A DNA stretch of 17,632 nucleotides, taken from positions 1 through 17,632 of the forward strand of contig JABWBL010000012.1 of NCBI GenBank assembly GCA_013360535.1. Direction: 5' to 3'. A program made the position numbers and the translations under genes. The notes under the pieces were generated by a model that worked only from the letters and a program-made list of their open reading frames with translations, made no database searches and was not told where the DNA came from. Source of the stretch: Planctomycetaceae bacterium (GTDB lineage: Bacteria > Planctomycetota > UBA1135 > GCA-002686595). This document shows positions 6,272-14,082 of the stretch, one piece after another; position 1 is the stretch's first letter, and each line of letters starts with the position of its first letter.

Positions 6272-8239
6272 CTACGGCCTCGACAGGTCGAGGTCGAAGC
6301 GCGTGGTGCGGCCGTCGCGCACCTCACAACTCCATTCGATGGCCTCGGCCTCACCCCGCCTGGCTCCCCAGACGGACGGCTCGAGATCGCGCTCCGCTTC
6401 GCGTCGCTGCACTTGCCACGGGCCGGGCGTGAGTTGCTCAAAGCGGAAACGTCCGCCCGCGCTGGCGCGTCGCGTCATGGGGAGGCCATCGCCGCAGGAG
6501 ATGGCGACGACCGTGCCTTCGGCGTCGGCGCCGCCGGGCAAGATCACGACACCTTCGAGCACTCCGCCGCGGACGAGCTCGAGTACCAGCGACGCGGAAT
6601 TTGCCGGGTCCAGGGGACCGAGTTCCACCGCCGCGCAACCCGGAGCTTCTGCCCGGATCCAGTACAGCCCCTCGTCGCCGCATGGCAACTCGAAGGTGCC
6701 GTCGAGCTTGGCGACGACCTCGGACTCGCGACGCGACGTGTGCCGGCTTCGGAACCCGCCGACCTCGAGCGAGTCCGCGCTGCGGTCCTTGAAGCTGCTC
6801 AGATCCGCGCGCGCAGCGGGCTTGCCCTCGAAGAACACACGTCCGCGCAGGAAAGTGGCGCGCTCGAGCCGGATTTCGAGCGTCGAGCCCGGCAACGGCG
6901 GGTCAAGTTCTTCCGTCCTGTAGGTGCGACAGCCCTCGACCTTGACCTCGAGGCGAAAGCGTGTCGTGGGCACGGGCAATTCGTGACGACCGCCACCGAG
7001 GGACTCGGGATCGACTTGCTCGCTTCTCCACTGGCGCGGCCCTGTCTCGGAATGGAGTCGCATGAAGCAAAGGTCGACAGGCTTGCCCGACGGCCCGCGG
7101 AGCTCGATGAAAAACCGCGGGTGCGTTTCGGAGATTCGCAATCCGAGATCACGGTCGCCGGGTTTGACGTCGCGCAGCGTGACGCTGGAGTAGCGCTCGT
7201 CACGATCGGTCGCCGTCAGGTCGTACCTGGTGCAGCCCGGCTCGATCAGGACCCGGAAGCGACCGTCGTCCCCTGCCCACACTCCGGTGGAGCCCGACCG
7301 GGGTTCGTCGAAGTACGCGCAGGACACGAAGGCCTGCGCCGCGGGCTGGCCGTCTGGAAGCAGAACGACGCCGGTGATGAGCTCGTCCCATCGGGGGCGC
7401 GGTACGGTCAAGATCAGATCTCGCACGTCCGTTCCTTCCACGATCCGGATTGGCTCGCTCCAGGCCATTCGCGTCTCCTCGTTCTTGGCCCACAAACGCA
7501 GCTCGCCCAGAGGAAGTCCGTCGATCGAGAAGTCGCCGTTCGCGTCGGACTTGACGACGAGCCTGGACTGGAGATTGAGCTGCTCGAAGTTGGGGAGACG
7601 TTCCGGCTGCGCCGGGTCGTAGTTCGCCACGTCCCTTCCCACGGTCGTCGCGATGCCGACGCCATTCTCGTCCACGGTGCGCCCGTGCACGTCCACTCCG
7701 GGACCGAGCACGACGTCGCCCAAGGGCGTCGTGCTGTTGACGGTCAGCCTGAAGGTGAGCTGTGTCGTCGCGAAGCCCGTGCGGCGCGCGATGAAGTCGG
7801 TGGACCAGCTCGGCCGCCTTTCTGGCGGACCGATCTCGAGCGCGACGCGGCCGTCGTCATCGCTCGTCGTGCTCACGCTTCCGCGCCCAACTTCCCTGAG
7901 CAACACCCCGGGCAGCGCGTTGCCGAACTTGTCGACGAAACGCGCCGTGAAAGTTGCGGCGTCGGCGGGTGCGTTCGTGGACCGCGTGCCGACCACCGGA
8001 GCGCCGCGGATTCCTTCGGGGTCCTGCACCTCGGAATCGCGCGCGGATTCGATTCGCTCGCTGAACAGCTCCTCCGAACCCGAGGGGCTCGCAGTGCCGA
8101 TCGCGCCGGCGGGACCGGCAGCGGGCGACGTGGCTCCATCGTCCGCGGCTTGCGGGTCGCGCGACAGGCCGTTCCAGGCGACGAACGCGAGCGCGGCGAG
8201 CGCGAACGCGATCAGGCAGTACCGCAGCGATCTCGGCAT
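6272..8239 (-). CDS. Membrane-anchored multi-domain beta-sandwich protein, paralogue 3
   Basis: This 655-residue paralogue has the second N-terminal type, MPRSLRYCLIAFALAALAF, shared only with paralogue 4. There is no lipobox and no clear signal-peptidase site, so an uncleaved anchor is likely. A low-complexity linker runs to about 94, followed by six beta-sandwich modules of about 90 residues. The middle modules carry the GLPLGELRLWAK and AFVSCAY signatures of the 3/4 subgroup. A GGAGGAAG ribosome-binding site precedes the ATG and differs from the leader of paralogues 1 and 2, so leader and N-terminus travelled together. Cysteines recur in corresponding modules (VSC, WSCEV), which could allow disulfides outside the cytoplasm. 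The biochemical function is unknown. Confidence 0.8.
   Translation of the reverse strand: MPRSLRYCLIAFALAALAFVAWNGLSRDPQAADDGATSPAAGPAGAIGTASPSGSEELFSERIESARDSEVQDPEGIRGAPVVGTRSTNAPADAATFTARFVDKFGNALPGVLLREVGRGSVSTTSDDDGRVALEIGPPERRPSWSTDFIARRTGFATTQLTFRLTVNSTTPLGDVVLGPGVDVHGRTVDENGVGIATTVGRDVANYDPAQPERLPNFEQLNLQSRLVVKSDANGDFSIDGLPLGELRLWAKNEETRMAWSEPIRIVEGTDVRDLILTVPRPRWDELITGVVLLPDGQPAAQAFVSCAYFDEPRSGSTGVWAGDDGRFRVLIEPGCTRYDLTATDRDERYSSVTLRDVKPGDRDLGLRISETHPRFFIELRGPSGKPVDLCFMRLHSETGPRQWRSEQVDPESLGGGRHELPVPTTRFRLEVKVEGCRTYRTEELDPPLPGSTLEIRLERATFLRGRVFFEGKPAARADLSSFKDRSADSLEVGGFRSRHTSRRESEVVAKLDGTFELPCGDEGLYWIRAEAPGCAAVELGPLDPANSASLVLELVRGGVLEGVVILPGGADAEGTVVAISCGDGLPMTRRASAGGRFRFEQLTPGPWQVQRREAERDLEPSVWGARRGEAEAIEWSCEVRDGRTTRFDLDLSRP
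6278..6293 (-). repeat. Stem-loop before the stop of paralogue 3
   Basis: A perfect seven-pair stem, CCTCGAC-AG-GTCGAGG, overlaps the codons for the conserved C-terminus just before TAG. Confidence 0.5.
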
Positions 8240-8274
8240 CGAACTTCCTCCGGGAAGAGGGGGGCGCCGAAACT

Positions 8275-10227
8275 CTACGGCCTCGACAGGTCGAGGTCGA
8301 AGCGCGTGGTGCGGCCGTCGCTCACCTCACAGCTCCATTCGATCGGCGCGCCCGGGCCGTTCGAGGTCGACGTCGACAACGACATCCGATCGAACTCCGT
8401 TTCGCGTCGCATCACTTGCCACGGGCCTGGCGTGAGATTCTCGAAGTGGAAGCGGCCGCCGGCGCCGGCGCGTTGCGTGCGTGGGAATCCATCGCAGCGC
8501 GAAATGCCGACGATCGTGCCTTCGGCGTCGACGCCGTTGGGCAGGATCACAACGCCTTCGATGACGCCACCTCGCACGAGTTCGAGCGTGAGCGCGCCGG
8601 AGCTCGCAGGATCGATGGGCTCGAGCTCCGCTGCCGCGAAGCCGGCGAGCTCGGCACGAATCCAGAGCGAGTCCTCGCCTTCGTAGGGCAACTCGAACGT
8701 GCCGTCCTCCTTGGCGATCGCCTTCGCTGCCTCGATCGGCGTGTGCAGGCTGCGAAAGCCGTTCACCCTGAGGACCGACTCACCCACGCTCTTGTAGCTG
8801 CTCACCTTCGCGCCGGCGGCAGCCCTTCCCTCGGCGAACACGCGTCCTCTCAGGTGACGGACCCGCTCCAACCGGATCTCGAGCGTCGAGCCTGGCTCGG
8901 GTGGTTCGAGTTCGTCCGTCTTGTGCAACTGAAAGCCCTCGGCTTCGACCTGAATCCGAAAGCGCGTGTTGGGCACGACCGTCTCGTGCAGGCCACCGCC
9001 GATCGACTTCGGGTTGGCCTTCACGACGACCCAGGAATTCGGCCCCGCCGCGCGATGGACTCGCATGGAGCAGCGGTCGATGGGCTCGCCCAGGGGCCCG
9101 TGGACCGCGATGAAGAGCGGTGGCTGCTCGAACAGGCGCAGCTCGAGGTTTCGGTCTCCGGGACGAACGTCGCGCAGCACGACACTGGGGTAGCGCTCGT
9201 CTCGATCCGTCGCGGTCAGCTCATACGCCGAGTAGCCGGGCTCGATCAGGAGCTGGAATCGACCGTCGTTTCCAGCCCACGTGCCCTGCGAGCCCTGCCG
9301 TTGCCCGTCGACATAGCCGCAGGAAACGAACGCGCGGGCTGCGGGCTGGCCGCTCGGCAAGAGCACGCTGCCCGTGATGAGTTCGTCGTCGCGCGGGCGC
9401 GGCACGGTCACCAGAACGTCGTGCAGGTCTTGGCCCTCGACGAGCGCGAGCCTCTCGCTCCAGGCCATGTGGGTCGCCTCCCCCTTGGCCCACAGGTGCA
9501 ACTCGCCGAGAGGAAGTCCCTCGAGAACGAAGTTCCCGTTGGAATCGGAACGCGTGGTGGGCCTGGATCCCAAGCAGCGCTGCTCGGCCTGCAGGCGCCG
9601 AACCGGGTCGGCCATGTCGGGTCTCGTCGCGTCCTTCCCGACCGTGGCCTCGATGCCGACGCCGGTGTCGTCGACGGTCCTGCCGTGCACATCGACCCCG
9701 GGTGCAAGCACGACGTCGCCCAGCGGCGTCGTGGTGTCAAGCGTCAGCGCAAAGGCGAGGAACTTCGTCGCGTAGCCCTTCCGGCGTGCCTCGAACCTGG
9801 CGGACCAGCTCGACTCGGAACGGAACTGGGGAACGTCGAGGGCGATTCGGCCTGCGGCATCGCTCGTCGTCGACACGGTCTTGCGCCCAGCGTCAAGCAC
9901 GAACACCCCGGGCAGCGAGTTGCCGAGCGAGTCGACGAAGCGCGCCGTCAGCTTCGCGAACTTGATGTCGGTGCGCTCCCTTGGTGAGGCAACAGCGGCC
10001 TCGTTCGCAACCTCCGTGCGCGTCGTCGAGGTCGTCTCGACGTGCTCGCCCGGAGCATCGTCGGCTTCGAGAGTCGCCGCGGACTTGACCGCGAGCTGGT
10101 GAGCGACGACTGAGGGCGCAGCTCCCTCCTCCGCGATCGGCGAGGCAGGCGAGAGGCCGTTCCAGGCGACAAACGCGAGCGCGGCGAGCGCGAGCACGAT
10201 CAGGCAGTAGCGCAACGATCTCGGCAT
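8275..10227 (-). CDS. Membrane-anchored multi-domain beta-sandwich protein, paralogue 4
   Basis: This 650-residue paralogue has the MPRSLRYCLIVLALAAL anchor, a variable linker to about 90 and six carboxypeptidase-regulatory-like modules. Through about residue 460 it follows paralogue 3 (GLPLGELHLWAK, AFVSCGY, TATDRDERY). From about 500 to 600 it instead matches paralogue 5, including the stretch GISRCDGFPRTQRAGAGGRF, which the other members lack. This points to gene conversion or unequal crossover with the adjacent gene. The ribosome-binding site GGAGGAAG and leader are like those of paralogue 3. The gap to paralogue 3 is 35 bp, so they should be co-transcribed. Confidence 0.8.
   Translation of the reverse strand: MPRSLRYCLIVLALAALAFVAWNGLSPASPIAEEGAAPSVVAHQLAVKSAATLEADDAPGEHVETTSTTRTEVANEAAVASPRERTDIKFAKLTARFVDSLGNSLPGVFVLDAGRKTVSTTSDAAGRIALDVPQFRSESSWSARFEARRKGYATKFLAFALTLDTTTPLGDVVLAPGVDVHGRTVDDTGVGIEATVGKDATRPDMADPVRRLQAEQRCLGSRPTTRSDSNGNFVLEGLPLGELHLWAKGEATHMAWSERLALVEGQDLHDVLVTVPRPRDDELITGSVLLPSGQPAARAFVSCGYVDGQRQGSQGTWAGNDGRFQLLIEPGYSAYELTATDRDERYPSVVLRDVRPGDRNLELRLFEQPPLFIAVHGPLGEPIDRCSMRVHRAAGPNSWVVVKANPKSIGGGLHETVVPNTRFRIQVEAEGFQLHKTDELEPPEPGSTLEIRLERVRHLRGRVFAEGRAAAGAKVSSYKSVGESVLRVNGFRSLHTPIEAAKAIAKEDGTFELPYEGEDSLWIRAELAGFAAAELEPIDPASSGALTLELVRGGVIEGVVILPNGVDAEGTIVGISRCDGFPRTQRAGAGGRFHFENLTPGPWQVMRRETEFDRMSLSTSTSNGPGAPIEWSCEVSDGRTTRFDLDLSRP
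8281..8296 (-). repeat. Stem-loop before the stop of paralogue 4
   Basis: This is identical to the stem-loop of paralogue 3 and lies 35-50 bases upstream of the next start codon in the inferred polycistronic message. Confidence 0.5.
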
Positions 10228-10261
10228 GGAACTTCCTCCGGGAAGAGGGGGCGCGGAAACT

Positions 10262-12226
10262 CTACGGCCTCGACAAGTCGAGGTCGAAGCGTGTGGTGCG
10301 GCCGTCGCGGACTTCGCAGCTCCATTCGATCGGCTTGGAGCCGGTCGACATGGTCGAGGAGGTCGAGTCGGGGTCGATCTCCTGGGTGCGGTGGAGCACT
10401 TGCCAGTTGCCGGGCGTGAGGCCCTCGAAACGGAAGCGGCCGCCGGCGCCGGCGCGCTGGGTGCGCGGGAAGCCGTCGCAGCGCGAGATGCCGACGATCG
10501 TGCCTTCGGCGTCCTTGCCGTCGGGCAGGATCACGATGCCTTCGATGAGGCCGCCGCGGACGAGTTCGAACGCGAGCGCGGGCGAGCTCGCGGGCGCGAT
10601 CGGGCCGAGCTCGGCGGCGGCGAAGCCGGAGAGTTCGGCGCGGATCCACAGCAGCGTGTCGTCGTTGTACGGGAGCTCGAACGTGCCGTCGTCCTTGGTG
10701 GTCGTCTCCGCATCGCCCCAGGCGTGGTGCAGGCAACGGAAGCCGTTGACCTCGAGCAGCGAGTCGCCGACGTCCTTGAAGCCGCGCACCTTGGCGCCGG
10801 ACGCGGGCTTGCCGTCGGCGAGCACGCGGCCGCGCAGGAACGGCGTTCGATCGAGCGTGATTTCGAGCGTCGAGCCGGGCACGGGTGGGTCGAGCTCCTC
10901 GGTCTGGTGCTTGCGGTAACCCTTGGCCTCGATCTCGATGCGGAAGCGCGACGACGGCGCGACAAATTCGAAGCGCCCTTCGCCCTTCGACTTCCACTCC
11001 GTGGTCGTGCCCTGCCAGTGGCCCTCGCGCAACTGGCGATGGAGCGCCAGCCTGCAGTCGTCGACGGGCTCACCCTCCGGGCCGCGCAGGACGAGGTAGA
11101 ACGGCGCGTTTTCGCCCAGGCGCAGCTCGATCTCGAGCGTGCCCGGCTTCACGCCGTTCGCGGTCGCTTCCGAGTAGCGACCCTGAGGATCGCCGGCGGT
11201 GATGTCGAAGGGCGCCTGATCGTCGTCGATCACGATGCGGAAGCGGCCGTCGTCGTCCGCCTGCCGCGTGGTCGAGCTCGACATCGTCTCGGTCGCGAAC
11301 GAGTACGCGAGCGTCGCGCCGGGCACGGGCGAGCCATCGGGCGCGAGCACGATGCCCGTGATGAGATCGCTGTCGCGCAGCGCGGGCACGACGACCTCGA
11401 GCCCACGCGCGTCGGCGCCTTCGACGAGCGTGAACTTGTCGGTCCAGCCGTAGCGCGACCCGTCGCCTTGCGCCCACAGTCGCCACTCGCCGGGCGCCAC
11501 GCCGCGGAGCACGAACGAGCCGTCCTCGGCGCTGTCAACGGCGAGCGCACGGTCGAAGTGAGATGCGCCGCCGCGGCGCGTCGGCCCGTCGTCGACGACC
11601 TCGTGCTCGCCGGCCGCGACACCAACTTTGGCCTTGATTCCCCGACGTTTTTCGTCGATGGCGCGCCCGTACACGTCGACGCCGGGGCCGAGCACGACGT
11701 CGCCGAGCTGCGTCGTCGTCGCCACCGTCAGCGTGCAGCGCAGGAGCTTCGTCGCACAACCCGCGCGGCGCGCGACGAGCTCGCCCGACCAGCTCGCTTC
11801 GGTCCAAGGCTGCGGAACGTCGAGCGTGAAGCGCCCGCTCGCGTCGCTCTTCGTCGCCACCTTCGGATCGTCGGGATCGAGCACGTCCACGTCCGGCCAC
11901 GGAGTGCCGAGCGCATCGACAAAACGTGCAGTGAGCTTGGCGAATTCCACCTTTCGAGCCTGGTCGGGCACGAGGCCGGGCGCCGGATTGACGTGCGCGC
12001 CGTCGGGAATGCTCGCCCTCGCGTCCGGCGCCGTTTCCGTGCGCTCGACGGGCTGTTCGGTGTAGCTGCGAATCGTGTTCGTCTCGGTGGTGATCTCGGG
12101 CCCGGCGGCCTGCGGCGCGGCGCTCTCCTCCGCCGCGTGCCGGTGGCGCGGAACTCCCGTCCAGATCGCGAAGGCGAGGCCGAACAGCGCGAGCACGATG
12201 AAGAAGTAGCGCAGCGGCTTGGGCAT
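10262..12226 (-). CDS. Membrane-anchored multi-domain beta-sandwich protein, paralogue 5 (first of array)
   Basis: This 654-residue protein is the promoter-proximal member of the array. It has the MPKPLRYFFIVLALFGLAFA anchor, a Pro/Glu/Thr-rich linker to about 93 and six beta-sandwich modules, of which the fourth begins APFYLVLRGPEGEPV. It is most similar to paralogue 2. It starts 12 bp after the ACT-domain gene, and its GAGAGGAT ribosome-binding site sits directly against that gene's stop codon, so translation may be coupled. Its leader differs from those of the other four paralogues, as expected if this is the original head of the array, with the others added downstream. No enzymatic motif is visible; binding or scaffolding outside the membrane is an inference from the fold. 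Confidence 0.8.
   Translation of the reverse strand: MPKPLRYFFIVLALFGLAFAIWTGVPRHRHAAEESAAPQAAGPEITTETNTIRSYTEQPVERTETAPDARASIPDGAHVNPAPGLVPDQARKVEFAKLTARFVDALGTPWPDVDVLDPDDPKVATKSDASGRFTLDVPQPWTEASWSGELVARRAGCATKLLRCTLTVATTTQLGDVVLGPGVDVYGRAIDEKRRGIKAKVGVAAGEHEVVDDGPTRRGGASHFDRALAVDSAEDGSFVLRGVAPGEWRLWAQGDGSRYGWTDKFTLVEGADARGLEVVVPALRDSDLITGIVLAPDGSPVPGATLAYSFATETMSSSTTRQADDDGRFRIVIDDDQAPFDITAGDPQGRYSEATANGVKPGTLEIELRLGENAPFYLVLRGPEGEPVDDCRLALHRQLREGHWQGTTTEWKSKGEGRFEFVAPSSRFRIEIEAKGYRKHQTEELDPPVPGSTLEITLDRTPFLRGRVLADGKPASGAKVRGFKDVGDSLLEVNGFRCLHHAWGDAETTTKDDGTFELPYNDDTLLWIRAELSGFAAAELGPIAPASSPALAFELVRGGLIEGIVILPDGKDAEGTIVGISRCDGFPRTQRAGAGGRFRFEGLTPGNWQVLHRTQEIDPDSTSSTMSTGSKPIEWSCEVRDGRTTRFDLDLSRP
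10268..10283 (-). repeat. Stem-loop before the stop of paralogue 5
   Basis: A perfect seven-pair stem with an AA loop. The loop varies among copies (AG or AA) while the stem is kept, although the protein sequence DLSRP is also conserved and could by itself explain it. Confidence 0.5.
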
Positions 12227-12238
12227 GGCGAAATCCTC

Positions 12239-12634
12239 TCAGGAGCAGGGAAGCTCACCCTCGATGGCGTGGCCTTCGGCCTCGAGCGCGGCCTTGGCGA
12301 GCGCGAACTGCTCGGCCCGCACGATCAGCCAGTCCGTGTCGTAGGTCGAGATCACGAACACGCTGACCTTCGCGCGTGCGAGCGCTGCACACAACGCCGC
12401 CAGCACTCCGATCGTCGTCATCTCGACCACGCCGACGATGCCGAAGGCGACGCGCTCGCGCTCGTGGACGACTCCGGGCGGCACGTGCGACTGCGAGCAC
12501 ACCACCGAGACCTCGTCGGCGGTGCGTGCGAGGTTGACGAACCCACCACGCGCCCAGTCGGGGAACGCGGCGGATCGGTCGAGTCGCGCGATCGCGAGCC
12601 GCTCGGGATGCACGCGGAAGTGGAAAGTGGTCAC
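12239..12634 (-). CDS. ACT-domain protein (CASTOR/ACT_7-like)
   Basis: This 131-residue protein resembles small two-ACT proteins of the COG3603 type. It has an N-terminal VHPERLAIARLD segment, TADEVSVVC, VPPGV, and the hallmark GVLAALCAALARAKVSVFVISTYDTDWLIV. ACT domains bind amino acids or other small ligands and regulate enzymes; the ligand is not evident here. The start is placed at GTG 12634, which gives the N-terminus expected for the family. An upstream ATG at 12661 would add nine residues encoded by the palindrome arm. Neither start has a Shine-Dalgarno sequence. The gene heads the unit containing the five beta-sandwich paralogues, 12 bp before the first, and is divergent from pduS. 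Confidence 0.75.
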   Translation of the reverse strand: MTTFHFRVHPERLAIARLDRSAAFPDWARGGFVNLARTADEVSVVCSQSHVPPGVVHERERVAFGIVGVVEMTTIGVLAALCAALARAKVSVFVISTYDTDWLIVRAEQFALAKAALEAEGHAIEGELPCS

Positions 12635-12644
12635 GGGACGACGG

Positions 12645-12748
12645 TACCGAGCCAGAGCCATTTTTTCTGCAGACTGCGGCCTGCGTCGAAGGCTCGGCCT
12701 TCGACGCGGGCCGCCGTTTGCAGAAAAAATGGCTCTGGCTCGGTATTC
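12645..12748. repeat. Dispersed palindromic element, copy 2 (complete)
   Basis: An inverted repeat spans 12645-12745, centred near 12695. The outer arms TACCGAGCCAGAGCC and GGCTCTGGCTCGGTA pair perfectly, poly-T and poly-A tracts follow, and the centre is TCGAAGGC-TCG-GCCTTCGA. Three internal positions are not Watson-Crick; two of these are G-U in plus-strand RNA. It fills most of the 128 bp between the divergent ACT and pduS genes. Positions 12656-12748 align without gaps to 1-93. TATTCT at 12744-12749 is a weak -10-like match, 13 bases before the pduS ATG. Confidence 0.92.
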
Positions 12749-12762
12749 TCCGCGCCCTCACC

Positions 12763-14082
12763 ATGCCGGCTGTCCACTCCAACCTGATCGAGCGCGCCCG
12801 TGCGAACGGCATCGTCGGAGCCGGCGGGGCGGGCTTTCCGCTCTACAAGAAGCTCGACGCCACCGCCGACACGGTGATCCTGAACGCGGCCGAGTGCGAG
12901 CCGTTGCTGCACAAGGACAAGGAGATCCTGCGCCACGACATGGGCGGCGTGCTGCGCGGGTTGCGCACGGTGATGACGCAGGTGCGCGCGAGCCGCGGCA
13001 TCGTCGGCATCAAGGACAAGTACAAGGACCTGATCGCGGAGCTGCGCGTGGCGGGAGCGCCGCTGGGCATCGAGGTGTTCGAGCTCGGCGACTACTACCC
13101 GGCCGGCGACGAGTTCATCACGGTCTACGAGTCCACGGGCCGCGTGATTCCGCCCGGTGGCATCCCGCTCGATGTCGGTTGCCTCGTGTGCAACGTCGAG
13201 ACGGTCTTCAACCTGCACCACGACCGCCCGGTGACGCGCAAGTTCTTCACGATCGCCGCCGACGTGCCCAATCCGGTCACGGTCTGCGCTCCGGTCGGCG
13301 CGAAGTTCGGCGACGTGCTGCGCGCGGTCGGCGCGGACCCCGCGAAGATCGGCCACGTGCTCGTCGGCGGCGTGATGATGGGCCGCAACATGAAGAGCTG
13401 GGACGAGCCGGTCACGCGCACGACCGGCGGCCTGTTGTGCTTCCCCAACGAACACGTGCTGCAGCGCAAGTACCAGACCGAGTCGCGCGCGCGCAGCCTG
13501 ATCGGCAAGTCGGCCTGCGACCAGTGCAGCTTCTGCACCGAGATGTGCCCGCGCTACCTGATCGGGCACCCCGTCGAGCCGCACATGGCGATGCGCGGCT
13601 TGGGCTTCAACATGGTCGGCGAGTCGCTGATGCTCTCCAGCCAGTTCTGCTGCGAGTGCAACCTGTGCTCGCTGTACGCCTGCCCCGAGGACCTGTTCCC
13701 CAAGGACGCCTGCGCCGACAACAAGGTGCTCCTGCGGCAAAAGGGCCTGAATCATCCGTCGAAGGGCCGAACGGACCTCAAGGCGCACAGCATGCAGGAG
13801 TACCGGCACGTGCCGGTGGCGAGCCTGATCAAGAAGCTCGGGCTCTCGGGCTACCAGAACAAGGGGCCGCTGGTCGAGGTCGACTGGCGCCTCGACGAGG
13901 TCCGCATACCGCTCAAGCAGCACATCGGCTCGCCCGCCGTCTGCGCCGTCAAGGTCGGCCAGCGGGTGCGCGAGGGCGACGTGATCGGCAACGCGCCCGA
14001 GGGCCTCGGTGTCGCGGTGCACGCGTCGATCGACGGCGTGGTGGCGGCGACGGGCGACGAGATCGTGATCCGGAGGAGCTGA
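12763..14082 (+). CDS. pduS: PduS-like (RnfC-related) Fe-S/flavin electron-transfer protein
   Basis: This 439-residue protein is the length of Salmonella PduS, the microcompartment cobalamin reductase. The glycine-rich GIVGAGGAGFPLYKK (about 17-31) opens the Complex I 51-kDa/RnfC-like NADH- and flavin-binding region, followed by an SLBB-like section. Two [4Fe-4S] sites are visible: Cys252, 255, 258 and 262 (CDQCSFCTEMCP, followed by YLIGH as in PduS), and Cys296, 299, 302 and 307. The C-terminal part, about 385-439, resembles the RnfC barrel-sandwich region. The family passes electrons from NADH to a corrinoid or other acceptor, and PduS is known to bind the shell protein PduT, encoded next. 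ATG 12763 gives the family N-terminus; an in-frame TTG at 12718 lies in the palindrome. No Shine-Dalgarno is visible, so translation may be leaderless. Confidence 0.85.
   Translation: MPAVHSNLIERARANGIVGAGGAGFPLYKKLDATADTVILNAAECEPLLHKDKEILRHDMGGVLRGLRTVMTQVRASRGIVGIKDKYKDLIAELRVAGAPLGIEVFELGDYYPAGDEFITVYESTGRVIPPGGIPLDVGCLVCNVETVFNLHHDRPVTRKFFTIAADVPNPVTVCAPVGAKFGDVLRAVGADPAKIGHVLVGGVMMGRNMKSWDEPVTRTTGGLLCFPNEHVLQRKYQTESRARSLIGKSACDQCSFCTEMCPRYLIGHPVEPHMAMRGLGFNMVGESLMLSSQFCCECNLCSLYACPEDLFPKDACADNKVLLRQKGLNHPSKGRTDLKAHSMQEYRHVPVASLIKKLGLSGYQNKGPLVEVDWRLDEVRIPLKQHIGSPAVCAVKVGQRVREGDVIGNAPEGLGVAVHASIDGVVAATGDEIVIRRS

Noticed and set aside
6244..6441. 66-codon N-terminal extension of paralogue 2
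   Set aside because: It overlaps the 3' end of paralogue 3, and all paralogues begin at the equivalent MPKPLRY or MPRSLRY with a strong ribosome-binding site.
6236..8686. Very long plus-strand open frame (816 codons) opposite paralogues 3 and 2
   Set aside because: Its product is a low-complexity Arg/Ala/Glu/Val-rich string with no domain, fully antisense to recognisable paralogues. High G+C content makes stop codons rare in this frame. The same applies to 4762-6432, 8416-9987 and 10226-12787.
1..12748. Composite transposon bounded by the two palindromic copies
   Set aside because: The copies lie in direct orientation around ordinary genes, there is no transposase or integrase between them, and no target-site duplication can be checked because copy 1 is cut.
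12631..14022. Minus-strand open frame opposite pduS
   Set aside because: pduS is supported by eight cluster cysteines and family motifs; the antisense product is low-complexity.
12438..14081. N-terminal extension of pduT through the pduS region
   Set aside because: The extension is low-complexity and overlaps pduS in another frame. The BMC domain begins right after the ATG at 14082, which has a good ribosome-binding site.
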